From: Ptiloglossa arizonensis
Lineage: Eukaryota > Arthropoda > Insecta > Hymenoptera > Colletidae
Direction: 5' to 3'
NCBI RefSeq assembly: GCF_051014685.1
Contig: NW_027478440.1
Span: 62,001 to 126,000 of the forward strand
DNA: 64,000 bases
Shown here: piece after piece, positions 14,001 to 30,300 of the stretch
Layout of the letters: every line of letters begins with the position of its first letter
How positions within the stretch are numbered: position 1 is the first letter of the stretch
The notes under the pieces: model-generated
Told to the model about the DNA's origin: nothing
What the model saw: the letters and a program-made list of their open reading frames with translations, nothing else
Database searches by the model: none
Translations under genes and position numbers: made by a program

Positions 14001-15060
14001 TACGTTATACGTAGTATGTAATGCGTCGTACGTTTTACGTTATTCGTTATACGTTATACGTTATACGTTATACGTTATACGTTATACGTTATAAGTTGTA
14101 CGTTATACGATATACGTTATACGTTATTCTTTATACGTTCTTCGTTACACGTTATACGTTATACGTTATACGTTATACGTTATACGTTTTACGTTATTCG
14201 TTATACGTTATACGTTATACGATATACGTTATACGTTATACGTTATACGTTATACGTTATACGTTATACGTTATACGTTATACTTTATACGTTATAGGTG
14301 TTACGTTATACGTTATACGTCATAGGTTATACGTTATATGTTATACGTTATACGTTATACGTTATACGTTATACGTCATACGTTATACGTTATACGTTAT
14401 ACGTTATACGTTATACGTTATACGTTATACGTTATTCGTAATACGTTATACGTGATACGTTATACTTTGTACGTTATACGTTATACGTTATACGTTATAC
14501 GTCATACGTTATACGTTTTACGTTATTCGTTATACGTTATACGTTATACGATATACGTTATACGTTATACGTTATACGTTATACGTTATACGTTATACGT
14601 TATACTTTATACGTTATAGGTGTTACGTTATACGTTATACGTCATAGGTTATACGTTATATGTTATACGTTAGACGTTATACGTTATACGTCATACGTTA
14701 TACGTTATACGTTATACATTATACGTTATACGTTATACATTACATGTTATGCGTTATACGTTATACGTTATACGTTATACGTTATACGTTATACGTTATA
14801 CTTTATACGTTATACGTTATACGTTATACGTTATACGTTATACGTTATACGTTATACGTTATACGTTTTACGTTATTCGTTATACGTTATACGTTATACG
14901 ATATACGTTATACGTTATACGTTATACGTTATACGTTATACGTTATACGTTATACGTTATACTTTATACGTTATAGGTGTTACGTTATACGTTATACGTC
15001 ATAGGTTATTCGTTATATGTTATACGTTATACGTTATACGTGATACGTTATACTTTGTAC
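11003..15060 (+). repeat. Block C, copy 1 (C1)
   Basis: This is collinear with 44722-48800. The offset is 33719 at the rare TTAAACG unit (11053 against 44772) and becomes 33733 after a pure tract (11353 against 45086). The 33733 offset holds to about 15.1 kb. Internal features include a 294-base tandem pair (starting near 13328 and 13622) and one degenerate cluster at 14013. GGTGTTACG units are repeated at about 14.3, 14.6 and 14.97 kb. Confidence 0.88.
11126..11352 (+). repeat. Long pure CGTTATA tract in C1
   Basis: This is an uninterrupted run of perfect heptamers between a GTGATACG variant and a TTGTACG variant. The homologous tract in C2 (44845-45085) is 14 bases longer while both flanks match, so it is a length polymorphism of two whole heptamers. 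Confidence 0.85.
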
Positions 15061-16099
15061 GTTATACGTTGAACGTTATACGTTATACGTAGTATGTAAT
15101 GCGTCGTACGTTTTACGTTATTCGTTATACGTTGTACGTTATACGTTATACGTTATACGTTATACGTTATACGTTATACGTTATACGTTATACGTTATAC
15201 GTTATACGTTATACGTTATACGTTATACGTTATACGTTATACGTTATACGTTATACGTTATACGGTATACGTTATACGTTATACGTTATACGTTATACGT
15301 TATACGTTATGCGTTATGCGTTATACGTTCTACGATATTCTTTATACGTTATACGTTATTAGGTATACCTTATACGTTATACGTTATACGTCATAGGTCA
15401 TGCGTTATACGTTATGCGTTATACGTTATACATTATACGTTATACGATATACGTTATACGTTATACGTTATACTTTATACGTTATAGGTGTTACGTTATA
15501 CGTTATACGTCATAGGTTATACGTTATATGTTATACGTTATACGTTATACGTGATACGTTATACTTTGTACGTTATACGTTATACGTTATACGTTATACA
15601 TTATACGTTATACGTTATACATTACATGTTATACGTTATACATTACATGTTATGCGTTATACGTTATACGTTATACGTTATACGTTATACGTTATACGTT
15701 ATACGTTATACGTTATACGTTATACGTGATACGTTATACGTTATACGTTATACGTTATACGTTATACGTTATACGTTATACGTTATACGGTATACGTTAT
15801 ACGTTATACGTTATACGTTATACGTTATACGTTATACGTTATACGTTATACGGTATACGTTATACGTTATACGTTATACGTTATACGTTATACGTTATAC
15901 GTTATACGTTATACGTCATAGGTTATACGTTATACGTTATACGTTATGCGTTATACGTTATGCGTTATACGTTATGCGTTATACGTTATACGTTATACGT
16001 TATACGTTATACGTTATACGTTATACGTTATACGTTATACGTTATAGGTTATACGTTATACGTTATACGTTATACGTTATACGTTATACGTTATAAGTT

Positions 16100-18740
16100 A
16101 TACGTAATACGTCATAGGTTATACGTTGAACGTTATACGTTATACGTAGTATGTAATGCGTCGTACGTTTTACGTTATTCGTTATACGTTGTACGTTATA
16201 CGTTATACGTTATACGTTATACGTTATACGTTATACGTTATACGTTATACGTTATACGTTATACGTTATACGTTATACGTTATACGTTATACGTTATACG
16301 TTATACGTTATACGGTATACGTTATACGTTATACGTTATACGTTATACGTTATACGTTATGCGTTATGCGTTATACGTTCTACGATATTCTTTATACGTT
16401 ATACGTTATTAGGTATACCTTATACGTTATACGTTATACGTCATAGGTCATGCGTTATACGTTATGCGTTATACGTTATACATTATACGTTATACGATAT
16501 ACGTTATACGTTATGCGTTATGCGTTCTTCGTTACACGTTATACGTTATTCGGTATGCGTTATACGTTATACGTTATACGTTATACGTTATACTTTATAC
16601 GTTATACGCTATACGTTATAAGTTGTACGTTATACGATATACGTTATACGTTATTCGTTATCCGTACTTCGTTACACGTTATACGTTATACGTTATACGT
16701 TATACGTTTTACGATATACGATATACGTTATACGTTATGCGTTATACGTTATACGTTATACGTTATACGTTCTACGATATTCGTTATACGCTATACGATA
16801 TACGTTATACGTTATACGTTATACGTTATGCGTTATACGTTCTACGATATTCGTTATAGGTTATACGTTATTAGTTATAGGTTATACGTTATACGTTATA
16901 CGTCATAGGTTATACGTTATACGTTATACGTTATGCGTTATACGTTATACGTTATACATTATACGTTATACGTTATACGTTATACGTTATACGTTATACG
17001 TTATACGTTATACGTTATACGTTATACGTTATACGTTATACGTTATACGTTATACGTTATACGTTATACGTTATACGTTATACGATATACGTTATACGTT
17101 ATACGTTATACGTTATGTGTTATACGTTCTACGATATTAGTTATACGTTATACGTTATTAGTTATACGTTATACGTTATACGTTATACGTCATAGGTTAT
17201 ACGTTATACGTTATGCGTTATACGTTACACGTTATACATTATACTTTATACGTTATACGTTATACGTTATACGTTATACGTTATACGTTATACGTTATAC
17301 GTTATACGTTATACGTTACACGTTATACGTCATAGGTTATACGTTATACGTTATACGTTATACGTTATACGTTATACGTTATACGATATACGTTATACGT
17401 TATTCTTTAAACGTTCTTCGTTACACGTTATAGGTTATACGTTATACGTTATACGTTATACGTTATACGTTATACGTTATAAGTTATACGTAATACGTCA
17501 TAGGTTATACGTTGAACGTTATACGTTATACGTAGTATGTAATGCGTCGTACGTTTTACGTTATTCGTTATACGTTGTACGTTATACGTTATACGTTATA
17601 CGTTATACGTTATACGTTATACGTTATACGTTATACGTTATACGTTATACGTTATACGTTATACGTTATACGTTATACGTTATACGTTATACGTTATACG
17701 GTATACGTTATACGTTATACGTTATACGTTATACGTTATACGTTATGCGTTATGCGTTATACGTTCTACGATATTCTTTATACGTTATACGTTATTAGGT
17801 ATACCTTATACGTTATACGTTATACGTCATAGGTCATGCGTTATACGTTATGCGTTATACGTTATACATTATACGTTATACGATATACGTTATACGTTAT
17901 GCGTTATGCGTTCTTCGTTACACGTTATACGTTATTCGGTATGCGTTATACGTTATACGTTATACGTTATACGTTATACTTTATACGTTATACGCTATAC
18001 GTTATAAGTTGTACGTTATACGATATACGTTATACGTTATTCGTTATCCGTACTTCGTTACACGTTATACGTTATACGTTATACGTTATACGTTTTACGA
18101 TATACGATATACGTTATACGTTATGCGTTATACGTTATACGTTATACGTTATACGTTCTACGATATTCGTTATACGCTATACGATATACGTTATACGTTA
18201 TACGTTATACGTTATGCGTTATACGTTCTACGATATTCGTTATAGGTTATACGTTATTAGTTATAGGTTATACGTTATACGTTATACGTCATAGGTTATA
18301 CGTTATACGTTATACGTTATGCGTTATACGTTATACGTTATACATTATACGTTATACGTTATACGTTATACGTTATACGTTATACGTTATACGTTATACG
18401 TTATACGTTATACGTTATACGTTATACGTTATACGATATACGTTATACGTTATACGTTATACGTTATGTGTTATACGTTCTACGATATTAGTTATACGTT
18501 ATACGTTATTAGTTATACGTTATACGTTATACGTTATACGTCATAGGTTATACGTTATACGTTATGCGTTATACGTTACACGTTATACATTATACTTTAT
18601 ACGTTATACGTTATACGTTATACGTTATACGTTATACGTTATACGTTATACGTTATACGTTATACGTTACACGTTATACGTCATAGGTTATACGTTATAC
18701 GTTATACGTTATACGTTATACGTTATACGTTATACGATAT
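16100..18740 (+). repeat. 1386-base tandem pair within A1
   Basis: Matching landmarks are 1386 bases (198 heptamers) apart: degenerate clusters at 16148 and 17534, and TCATAGGTCATGCG sites near 16440 and 17826. Later landmarks show an offset of 1351 (ATGTG at 17115 and 18466), so the second member is 35 bases shorter there. The members part at TTCTTTAAACG (near 17402), which the second member lacks. The pair recurs in A2 from about 25.40 kb and partly in A3. Confidence 0.87.
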
Positions 18741-20257
18741 ACGTTATACGTTACACGTTATACGTTACACGTTATACGTCATAGGTTATACGTTATACGT
18801 TATACGTTATACGTTATACGTTATACGTTATACGTTATACGTTATACGTCATAGGTTATACGTTATACGTTATACGTTATGCGTTATACGTTATACGTTA
18901 TACATTATACGTTATACGTTATACGTTATACGTTATACGCTATACGATATACGTTATACGTTATACGTTATACGTTATGCGTTATACGTTCTACGATATT
19001 CGTTATAGGTTATACGTTATTAGTTATAGGTTATACGTTATACGTTATACGTCATAGGTTATACGTTACACGTTATGCGTTATACGTTATACATTATACG
19101 TTATACGATATACGTTATACGTTATACGTTATACGTTATACGTTATACGTTATACGTTATACGTTATACGTTATACGTCATAGGTTATACGTTATACGTT
19201 ATACGTTATACGTTATACGTTATACGTCATAGGTTATACGTTATACATTATACGATATATGATATACGTTATACGTTATGCGTTATGCGTTCTTCGTTAC
19301 ACGTTATACGTTATTCGGTATGCGTTATACGTTATACGTTATACGTTATTCGGTATGCGTTATACGTTATACGTTATACGTTATACGTTATACATTATAC
19401 TTTATACGTTATACGTTATACGTTATACGTTATACGTTATACGTTACACGTTATACGTTACACGTTATACGTCATAGGTTATACGTTATACGTTATACGT
19501 TATACGTTATACGTTATACGTTATACGTTATACGTTATACGTCATAGGTTATACGTTATACGTTATACGTTATGCGTTATACGTTATACGTTATACATTA
19601 TACGTTATACGTTATACGTTATACGTTATACGTTATACGTTATACGTTATACGTTATACGTTATACGTTATACGTCATAGGTTATACGTTATACGTTATA
19701 CGTTATGCGTTATACGTTATACGTTATACGTTATACGTTCTACGATATTCGTTATACGTTATACGATATATGATATACGTTATACGTTATGCGTTATGCG
19801 TTCTTCTTTACACGTTATACGTTATTCGGTATGCGTTATACGTTATACGTTATACGTTATACGTCGTAGGTTATACGTTATACGTTATACGTTATGCGTT
19901 ATACGTTATACGTTATACGTTATACGTTCTACGATATTCGTTATACGCTATACGATATACGTTATACGTTATACGTTATACGTTATGCGTTATACGTTCT
20001 ACGATATTCGTTATAAGTTATACGTTATTAGTTATAGGTTATACGTTATACGTTATACGTCACAGGTTATACGTTATACGTTATACGTTATGCGTTATAC
20101 GTTATACGTTATACATTATACGTTATACGTTATACGTTATACGTTATACGTTATACGTTATACGTTATACGTTATACGTTATACGTCATAGGTTATACGT
20201 TATACGTTATACGTTATACGTTATACGTTATACGTCATAGGTTATACGTTATACGTT

Positions 20258-20840
20258 ATGCGTTATACGTTATACATTATACGATATATGATATACGTTA
20301 TACGTTATGCGTTATGCGTTCTTCGTTACACGTTATACGTTATTCGGTATGCGTTATACGTTATACGTTATACGTTATACGTTATACGTTATACGTTATA
20401 CGTTATACGTTATACGATATACGTTATACGTTATACGTTATACGTTATACGTTATGCGTTATACGTTCTACGATATTCGTTATACGTTATACGTTATTAG
20501 TTATACGTTATACGTTATACGTTATACGTCATAGGTTATACGTTATACGTTATGCGTTATACGTTATACATTATACGATATATGATATACGTTATACGTT
20601 ATGCGTTATGCGTTCTTCGTTACACGTTATACGTTATTCGGTATGCGTTATACGTTATACGTTATACGTTATACGTTATACTTTATACGTTATACGTTAT
20701 ACGTTATACGTTATACGTTATACGTTATACGTTATACGTTATACGTTATACGTTATACGTTACACGTTATACGTCATAGGTTATACGTTATACGTTATAC
20801 GTTATACGTTATAGGTTATACGTTATACGTTATACGTCAT
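20258..20840 (+). repeat. 294-base tandem pair (GATATATGATATACG type)
   Basis: Two adjacent 294-base (42-heptamer) units begin with the same run of variants: a GCG unit, ACATTATA, CGATATATGATATACG, two GCG units, then GCGTTCTTCG. Equivalent pairs start near 13328, 29554, 36106, 38983, 41412, 47061, 53431, 59416 and 62279. This is therefore the most widely reused mid-size unit in the window. Confidence 0.85.
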
Positions 20841-22210
20841 AGGTTATACGTTATACGATATACGTTATACGTTGTACGTTATACGTTATAAGTTATACGT
20901 TGTACGTCATAGGTTATACGTTGAACGTTATACGTTATACGTAGTATGTAATGCGTCGTACGTTTTACGTTATTCGTTATACGTTATACGTTATACGTTA
21001 TACGTTATACGTTATACGTTATACGTTATACGCTATACGTTATACGTTATACGTTATACGTTATACGTTATACGTTATACGTTATACGTTATACGTTATA
21101 CGTTATACGTTATGCGTTATACGTTATACGTTATACGTTGTACGTTATACGTTATAAGTTGTACGTTATACGATATACGTTACACGTTATTCTTTATACG
21201 TTCTTCGTTACACGTTATACGTTATACGTTATACGTTATACGTTATACGTTTTACGTTATTCGTTATACGTTATACGTTATACGATATACGTTATACGTT
21301 ATACGTTATACGTTATACGTTATACGTTATACGTTATACGTTATACTTTATACGTTATAGGTGTTACGTTATACGTTATACGTCATAGGTTATACGTTAT
21401 ATGTTATACGTTATACGTTATACGTTATACGTTATACGTCATACGTTATACGTTATACGTTATACGTTATACGTTATACGTTATACGTTATACGTTATAC
21501 GTTATACGTTATACGTTATACGTTATACGTTATACGTGATACGTTATACGTTATACGTTATACGTTATACGTTATACGTTATACGTTATACGTTATACGT
21601 TATACGGTATACGTTATACGTTATACGTTATACGTTATACGTTATACGTTATACGTTATACGTTATACGTCATAGGTTATACGTTATACGTTATACGTTA
21701 TGCGTTATACGTTATGCGTTATACGTTATACGTTATACGTTATACGTTATACGTTATACGTTATACGTTATACGTTATACGTTATACGTTATACGTTATA
21801 GGTTATACGTTATACGTTATACGTTATACGTTATACGTTATACGTTATACGTTATAAGTTATACGTTATACGTCATAGGTTATACGTTGAACGTTATACG
21901 TTATACGTAGTATGTAATGCGTCGTACGTTTTACGTTATTCGTTATACGTTATACGTTATACGTTATACGTTATACGTTATACGTTATACGTTATACGTT
22001 ATACGTTATACGTTATACGTTATACGTTATACGTTATACGTTATACGTTATACGTTATACGTTATACGTTATACGTTATACGGTATACGTTATACGTTAT
22101 ACGTTATACGTTATACGTTATACGTTATGCGTTATACGTTCTACGATATTCTTTATACGTTATACGTTATTAGGTATACGTTATACGTTATACGTTATAC
22201 GTCATAGGTC

Positions 22211-23345
22211 ATGCGTTATACGTTATGCGTTATACGTTATACATTATACGTTATACGATATACGTTATACGTTATGCGTTATGCGTTCTTCGTTACACGT
22301 TATACGTTTTTCGGTATGCGTTATACGTTATACGTTATACGTTATACGTTATACGTTATACGTTATACGTTATACGTGATACGTTATACGTTATACGTTA
22401 TACGTTATACGTTATACGTTATACGTTCTACGATATTCGTTATACGTTATACGTTATTAGTTATACGTTATACGTTATACGTTATACGTCATAGGTTATA
22501 CGTTATACGTTATGCGTTATACGTTATACATTATACGTTATACGATATACGTTATACGTTATTCGTAATACGTTATACGTGATACGTTATACTTTGTACG
22601 TTATACGTTATACGTTATACGTTATACGTTATACGTTATACGTTATACGGTATACGTTATACGTTATACGTTATACGTTATACGTTATACGTTATGCGTT
22701 ATACGTTCTACGATATTCTTTATACGTTATACGTTATTAGGTATACGTTATACGTTATACGTTATACGTCATAGGTCATGCGTTATACGTTATGCGTTAT
22801 ACGTTATACATTATACGTTATACGATATACGTTATACGTTATGCGTTATGCGTTCTTCGTTACACGTTATACGTTTTTCGGTATGCGTTATACGTTATAC
22901 GTTATACGTTATACGTTATACGTTATACGTTATACGTTATACGTTATACGTTATACGTGATACGTTATACGTTATACGTTATACGTTATACGTTATACGT
23001 TATACGTTCTACGATATTCGTTATACGTTATACGTTATTAGTTATACGTTATACGTTATACGTTATACGTCATAGGTTATACGTTATACGTTATGCGTTA
23101 TACGTTATACATTATACGTTATACGATATACGTTATACGTTATTCGTAATACGTTATACGTGATACGTTATACTTTGTACGTTATACGTTATACGTTATA
23201 CGTTATACATTATACGTTATACGTTATACGTTATACGTCATAGGTTATACGTTATATGTTATACGTTATACGTTATACGTTATACGTCATACGTTATACG
23301 TTATACGTTATACGTTATACGTTATACGTTATACGTTATACGTTA
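22211..23345 (+). repeat. 567-base tandem pair within A1
   Basis: Landmarks recur 567 bases (81 heptamers) apart, including the TTTTTCGGTATGCG variant (near 22307 and 22874) and the GTGATACG units. The pair is also present in A2 (31507 and 32074). Block A3 has a single member (near 55384), which shifts the A2-to-A3 offset from 23877 to 23310. Confidence 0.88.
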
Positions 23346-24190
23346 TACGTTATACGTTATACGTTATACGTTATACGTTATACGTTATACGTTATACGTT
23401 ATACGTTATACGGTATACGTTATACGTTATACGTTATACGTTATACGTTATACGTTATACGTTATGCGTTATACGTTCTACGATATTCTTTATACGTTAT
23501 ACGTTATTAGGTATACGTTATACGTTATACGTTATACGTCATAGGTCATGCGTTATACGTTATGCGTTATACGTTATACATTATACGTTATACGATATAC
23601 GTTATACGTTATGCGTTATGCGTTCTTCGTTACACGTTATACGTTATTCGGTATGCGTTATACGTTATACGTTATACGTTATACGTTATACTTTATACGT
23701 TATACGTTATACGTTATACGTTATACGTTATACGTTATACGTTATACGTTATACGTTATACGTTATACGTTATACGTTATACGTTATACGTTATACGTTA
23801 CACGTTATACGTCATAGGTTATACGTTATACGTTATACGTTATACGTTATACGTTATACGTTATACGTTATACGTTATACGTTATACTTTATACGTTATA
23901 GGTGTTACGTTATACGTTATACGTCATAGGTTATACGTTATATGTTATACGTTATACGTTATACGTGATACGTTATACTTTGTACGTTATACGTTATACG
24001 TTATACGTTATACATTATACGTTATACGTTATACATTACATGTTATACGTTATACATTACATGTTGTGCGTTATACGTTATACGTTATACGTTATACGTT
24101 ATACGTTATACGTTATACGTTATACGTTATACGTTATACGTGATACGTTATACGTTATACGTTATACGTTATACGTTATACGTTATACGT

Positions 24191-24310
24191 TATACGTTAT
24201 ACGTTATACGTTATACGTTATACGTTATACGGTATACGTTATACGTTATACGTTATACGTTATACGTTATACGTTATACGTTATAAGTTATACGTAATAC
24301 GTCATAGGTT
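24191..24310 (+). repeat. Junction between A1 and A2
   Basis: This short stretch ends in TTATAAGTTATACGTAATACGTCATAGG and does not follow the 9296-base match. The same string precedes degenerate clusters near 16.09, 17.48, 25.39, 26.77 and 49.81 kb. The join between the two A copies may therefore have formed by exchange at one of these related sites. Confidence 0.55.
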
Positions 24311-27300
24311 ATACGTTGAACGTTATACGTTATACGTAGTATGTAATGCGTCGTACGTTTTACGTTATTCGTTATACGTTGTACGTTATACGTTATACGT
24401 TATACGTTATACGTTATACGTTATACGTTATACGTTATACGTTATACGTTATACGTTATACGTTATACGTTATACGTTATACGTTATACGTTATACGTTA
24501 TACGTTATACGTTATACGTTATACGTTATACGTTATACGTTATACGTTATACGTTATACGGTATACGTTATACGTTATACGTTATACGTTATACGTTATA
24601 CGTTATGCGTTATGCGTTATACGTTCTACGATATTCTTTATACGTTATACGTTATTAGGTATACCTTATACGTTATACGTTATACGTCATAGGTCATGCG
24701 TTATACGTTATGCGTTATACGTTATACATTATACGTTATACGATATACGTTATACGTTATACGTTATACTTTATACGTTATAGGTGTTACGTTATACGTT
24801 ATACGTCATAGGTTATACGTTATATGTTATACGTTATACGTTATACGTGATACGTTATACTTTGTACGTTATACGTTATACGTTATACGTTATACATTAT
24901 ACGTTATACGTTATACATTACATGTTATACGTTATACATTACATGTTATGCGTTATACGTTATACGTTATACGTTATACGTTATACGTTATACGTTATAC
25001 GTTATACGTTATACGTTATACGTGATACGTTATACGTTATACGTTATACGTTATACGTTATACGTTATACGTTATACGTTATACGGTATACGTTATACGT
25101 TATACGTTATACGTTATACGTTATACGTTATACGTTATACGTTATACGGTATACGTTATACGTTATACGTTATACGTTATACGTTATACGTTATACGTTA
25201 TACGTTATACGTCATAGGTTATACGTTATACGTTATACGTTATGCGTTATACGTTATGCGTTATACGTTATGCGTTATACGTTATACGTTATACGTTATA
25301 CGTTATACGTTATACGTTATACGTTATACGTTATACGTTATAGGTTATACGTTATACGTTATACGTTATACGTTATACGTTATACGTTATAAGTTATACG
25401 TAATACGTCATAGGTTATACGTTGAACGTTATACGTTATACGTAGTATGTAATGCGTCGTACGTTTTACGTTATTCGTTATACGTTGTACGTTATACGTT
25501 ATACGTTATACGTTATACGTTATACGTTATACGTTATACGTTATACGTTATACGTTATACGTTATACGTTATACGTTATACGTTATACGTTATACGTTAT
25601 ACGTTATACGGTATACGTTATACGTTATACGTTATACGTTATACGTTATACGTTATGCGTTATGCGTTATACGTTCTACGATATTCTTTATACGTTATAC
25701 GTTATTAGGTATACCTTATACGTTATACGTTATACGTCATAGGTCATGCGTTATACGTTATGCGTTATACGTTATACATTATACGTTATACGATATACGT
25801 TATACGTTATGCGTTATGCGTTCTTCGTTACACGTTATACGTTATTCGGTATGCGTTATACGTTATACGTTATACGTTATACGTTATACTTTATACGTTA
25901 TACGCTATACGTTATAAGTTGTACGTTATACGATATACGTTATACGTTATTCGTTATCCGTACTTCGTTACACGTTATACGTTATACGTTATACGTTATA
26001 CGTTTTACGATATACGATATACGTTATACGTTATGCGTTATACGTTATACGTTATACGTTATACGTTCTACGATATTCGTTATACGCTATACGATATACG
26101 TTATACGTTATACGTTATACGTTATGCGTTATACGTTCTACGATATTCGTTATAGGTTATACGTTATTAGTTATAGGTTATACGTTATACGTTATACGTC
26201 ATAGGTTATACGTTATACGTTATACGTTATGCGTTATACGTTATACGTTATACATTATACGTTATACGTTATACGTTATACGTTATACGTTATACGTTAT
26301 ACGTTATACGTTATACGTTATACGTTATACGTTATACGTTATACGTTATACGTTATACGTTATACGTTATACGTTATACGATATACGTTATACGTTATAC
26401 GTTATACGTTATGTGTTATACGTTCTACGATATTAGTTATACGTTATACGTTATTAGTTATACGTTATACGTTATACGTTATACGTCATAGGTTATACGT
26501 TATACGTTATGCGTTATACGTTACACGTTATACATTATACTTTATACGTTATACGTTATACGTTATACGTTATACGTTATACGTTATACGTTATACGTTA
26601 TACGTTATACGTTACACGTTATACGTCATAGGTTATACGTTATACGTTATACGTTATACGTTATACGTTATACGTTATACGATATACGTTATACGTTATT
26701 CTTTAAACGTTCTTCGTTACACGTTATAGGTTATACGTTATACGTTATACGTTATACGTTATACGTTATACGTTATAAGTTATACGTAATACGTCATAGG
26801 TTATACGTTGAACGTTATACGTTATACGTAGTATGTAATGCGTCGTACGTTTTACGTTATTCGTTATACGTTGTACGTTATACGTTATACGTTATACGTT
26901 ATACGTTATACGTTATACGTTATACGTTATACGTTATACGTTATACGTTATACGTTATACGTTATACGTTATACGTTATACGTTATACGTTATACGGTAT
27001 ACGTTATACGTTATACGTTATACGTTATACGTTATACGTTATGCGTTATGCGTTATACGTTCTACGATATTCTTTATACGTTATACGTTATTAGGTATAC
27101 CTTATACGTTATACGTTATACGTCATAGGTCATGCGTTATACGTTATGCGTTATACGTTATACATTATACGTTATACGATATACGTTATACGTTATGCGT
27201 TATGCGTTCTTCGTTACACGTTATACGTTATTCGGTATGCGTTATACGTTATACGTTATACGTTATACGTTATACTTTATACGTTATACGCTATACGTTA

Positions 27301-30300
27301 TAAGTTGTACGTTATACGATATACGTTATACGTTATTCGTTATCCGTACTTCGTTACACGTTATACGTTATACGTTATACGTTATACGTTTTACGATATA
27401 CGATATACGTTATACGTTATGCGTTATACGTTATACGTTATACGTTATACGTTCTACGATATTCGTTATACGCTATACGATATACGTTATACGTTATACG
27501 TTATACGTTATGCGTTATACGTTCTACGATATTCGTTATAGGTTATACGTTATTAGTTATAGGTTATACGTTATACGTTATACGTCATAGGTTATACGTT
27601 ATACGTTATACGTTATGCGTTATACGTTATACGTTATACATTATACGTTATACGTTATACGTTATACGTTATACGTTATACGTTATACGTTATACGTTAT
27701 ACGTTATACGTTATACGTTATACGTTATACGATATACGTTATACGTTATACGTTATACGTTATGTGTTATACGTTCTACGATATTAGTTATACGTTATAC
27801 GTTATTAGTTATACGTTATACGTTATACGTTATACGTCATAGGTTATACGTTATACGTTATGCGTTATACGTTACACGTTATACATTATACTTTATACGT
27901 TATACGTTATACGTTATACGTTATACGTTATACGTTATACGTTATACGTTATACGTTATACGTTACACGTTATACGTCATAGGTTATACGTTATACGTTA
28001 TACGTTATACGTTATACGTTATACGTTATACGATATACGTTATACGTTACACGTTATACGTTACACGTTATACGTCATAGGTTATACGTTATACGTTATA
28101 CGTTATACGTTATACGTTATACGTTATACGTTATACGTTATACGTCATAGGTTATACGTTATACGTTATACGTTATGCGTTATACGTTATACGTTATACA
28201 TTATACGTTATACGTTATACGTTATACGTTATACGCTATACGATATACGTTATACGTTATACGTTATACGTTATGCGTTATACGTTCTACGATATTCGTT
28301 ATAGGTTATACGTTATTAGTTATAGGTTATACGTTATACGTTATACGTCATAGGTTATACGTTACACGTTATGCGTTATACGTTATACATTATACGTTAT
28401 ACGATATACGTTATACGTTATACGTTATACGTTATACGTTATACGTTATACGTTATACGTTATACGTTATACGTCATAGGTTATACGTTATACGTTATAC
28501 GTTATACGTTATACGTTATACGTCATAGGTTATACGTTATACATTATACGATATATGATATACGTTATACGTTATGCGTTATGCGTTCTTCGTTACACGT
28601 TATACGTTATTCGGTATGCGTTATACGTTATACGTTATACGTTATTCGGTATGCGTTATACGTTATACGTTATACGTTATACGTTATACATTATACTTTA
28701 TACGTTATACGTTATACGTTATACGTTATACGTTATACGTTACACGTTATACGTTACACGTTATACGTCATAGGTTATACGTTATACGTTATACGTTATA
28801 CGTTATACGTTATACGTTATACGTTATACGTTATACGTCATAGGTTATACGTTATACGTTATACGTTATGCGTTATACGTTATACGTTATACATTATACG
28901 TTATACGTTATACGTTATACGTTATACGTTATACGTTATACGTTATACGTTATACGTTATACGTTATACGTCATAGGTTATACGTTATACGTTATACGTT
29001 ATGCGTTATACGTTATACGTTATACGTTATACGTTCTACGATATTCGTTATACGTTATACGATATATGATATACGTTATACGTTATGCGTTATGCGTTCT
29101 TCTTTACACGTTATACGTTATTCGGTATGCGTTATACGTTATACGTTATACGTTATACGTCGTAGGTTATACGTTATACGTTATACGTTATGCGTTATAC
29201 GTTATACGTTATACGTTATACGTTCTACGATATTCGTTATACGCTATACGATATACGTTATACGTTATACGTTATACGTTATGCGTTATACGTTCTACGA
29301 TATTCGTTATAAGTTATACGTTATTAGTTATAGGTTATACGTTATACGTTATACGTCACAGGTTATACGTTATACGTTATACGTTATGCGTTATACGTTA
29401 TACGTTATACATTATACGTTATACGTTATACGTTATACGTTATACGTTATACGTTATACGTTATACGTTATACGTTATACGTCATAGGTTATACGTTATA
29501 CGTTATACGTTATACGTTATACGTTATACGTCATAGGTTATACGTTATACGTTATGCGTTATACGTTATACATTATACGATATATGATATACGTTATACG
29601 TTATGCGTTATGCGTTCTTCGTTACACGTTATACGTTATTCGGTATGCGTTATACGTTATACGTTATACGTTATACGTTATACGTTATACGTTATACGTT
29701 ATACGTTATACGATATACGTTATACGTTATACGTTATACGTTATACGTTATGCGTTATACGTTCTACGATATTCGTTATACGTTATACGTTATTAGTTAT
29801 ACGTTATACGTTATACGTTATACGTCATAGGTTATACGTTATACGTTATGCGTTATACGTTATACATTATACGATATATGATATACGTTATACGTTATGC
29901 GTTATGCGTTCTTCGTTACACGTTATACGTTATTCGGTATGCGTTATACGTTATACGTTATACGTTATACGTTATACTTTATACGTTATACGTTATACGT
30001 TATACGTTATACGTTATACGTTATACGTTATACGTTATACGTTATACGTTATACGTTACACGTTATACGTCATAGGTTATACGTTATACGTTATACGTTA
30101 TACGTTATAGGTTATACGTTATACGTTATACGTCATAGGTTATACGTTATACGATATACGTTATACGTTGTACGTTATACGTTATAAGTTATACGTTGTA
30201 CGTCATAGGTTATACGTTGAACGTTATACGTTATACGTAGTATGTAATGCGTCGTACGTTTTACGTTATTCGTTATACGTTATACGTTATACGTTATACG

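Larger units (their letters stand above)
15061..24190 (+). repeat. Block A, copy 1 (A1) of a 9296-base tandem duplication
   Basis: All variant positions I compared from 15263 to about 24.18 kb recur exactly 9296 bases (1328 heptamers) downstream. At the left edge the offset is 9247 (degenerate cluster 15091 against 24338) because the pure tract after it is 49 bases shorter here. Nested inside are a 1386-base pair (from 16.10 and 17.49 kb), a 294-base pair (20.26 and 20.55 kb) and a 567-base pair (22.21 and 22.78 kb). Degenerate clusters lie at 15091, 16148, 17534, 20943 and 21909. Confidence 0.92.
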
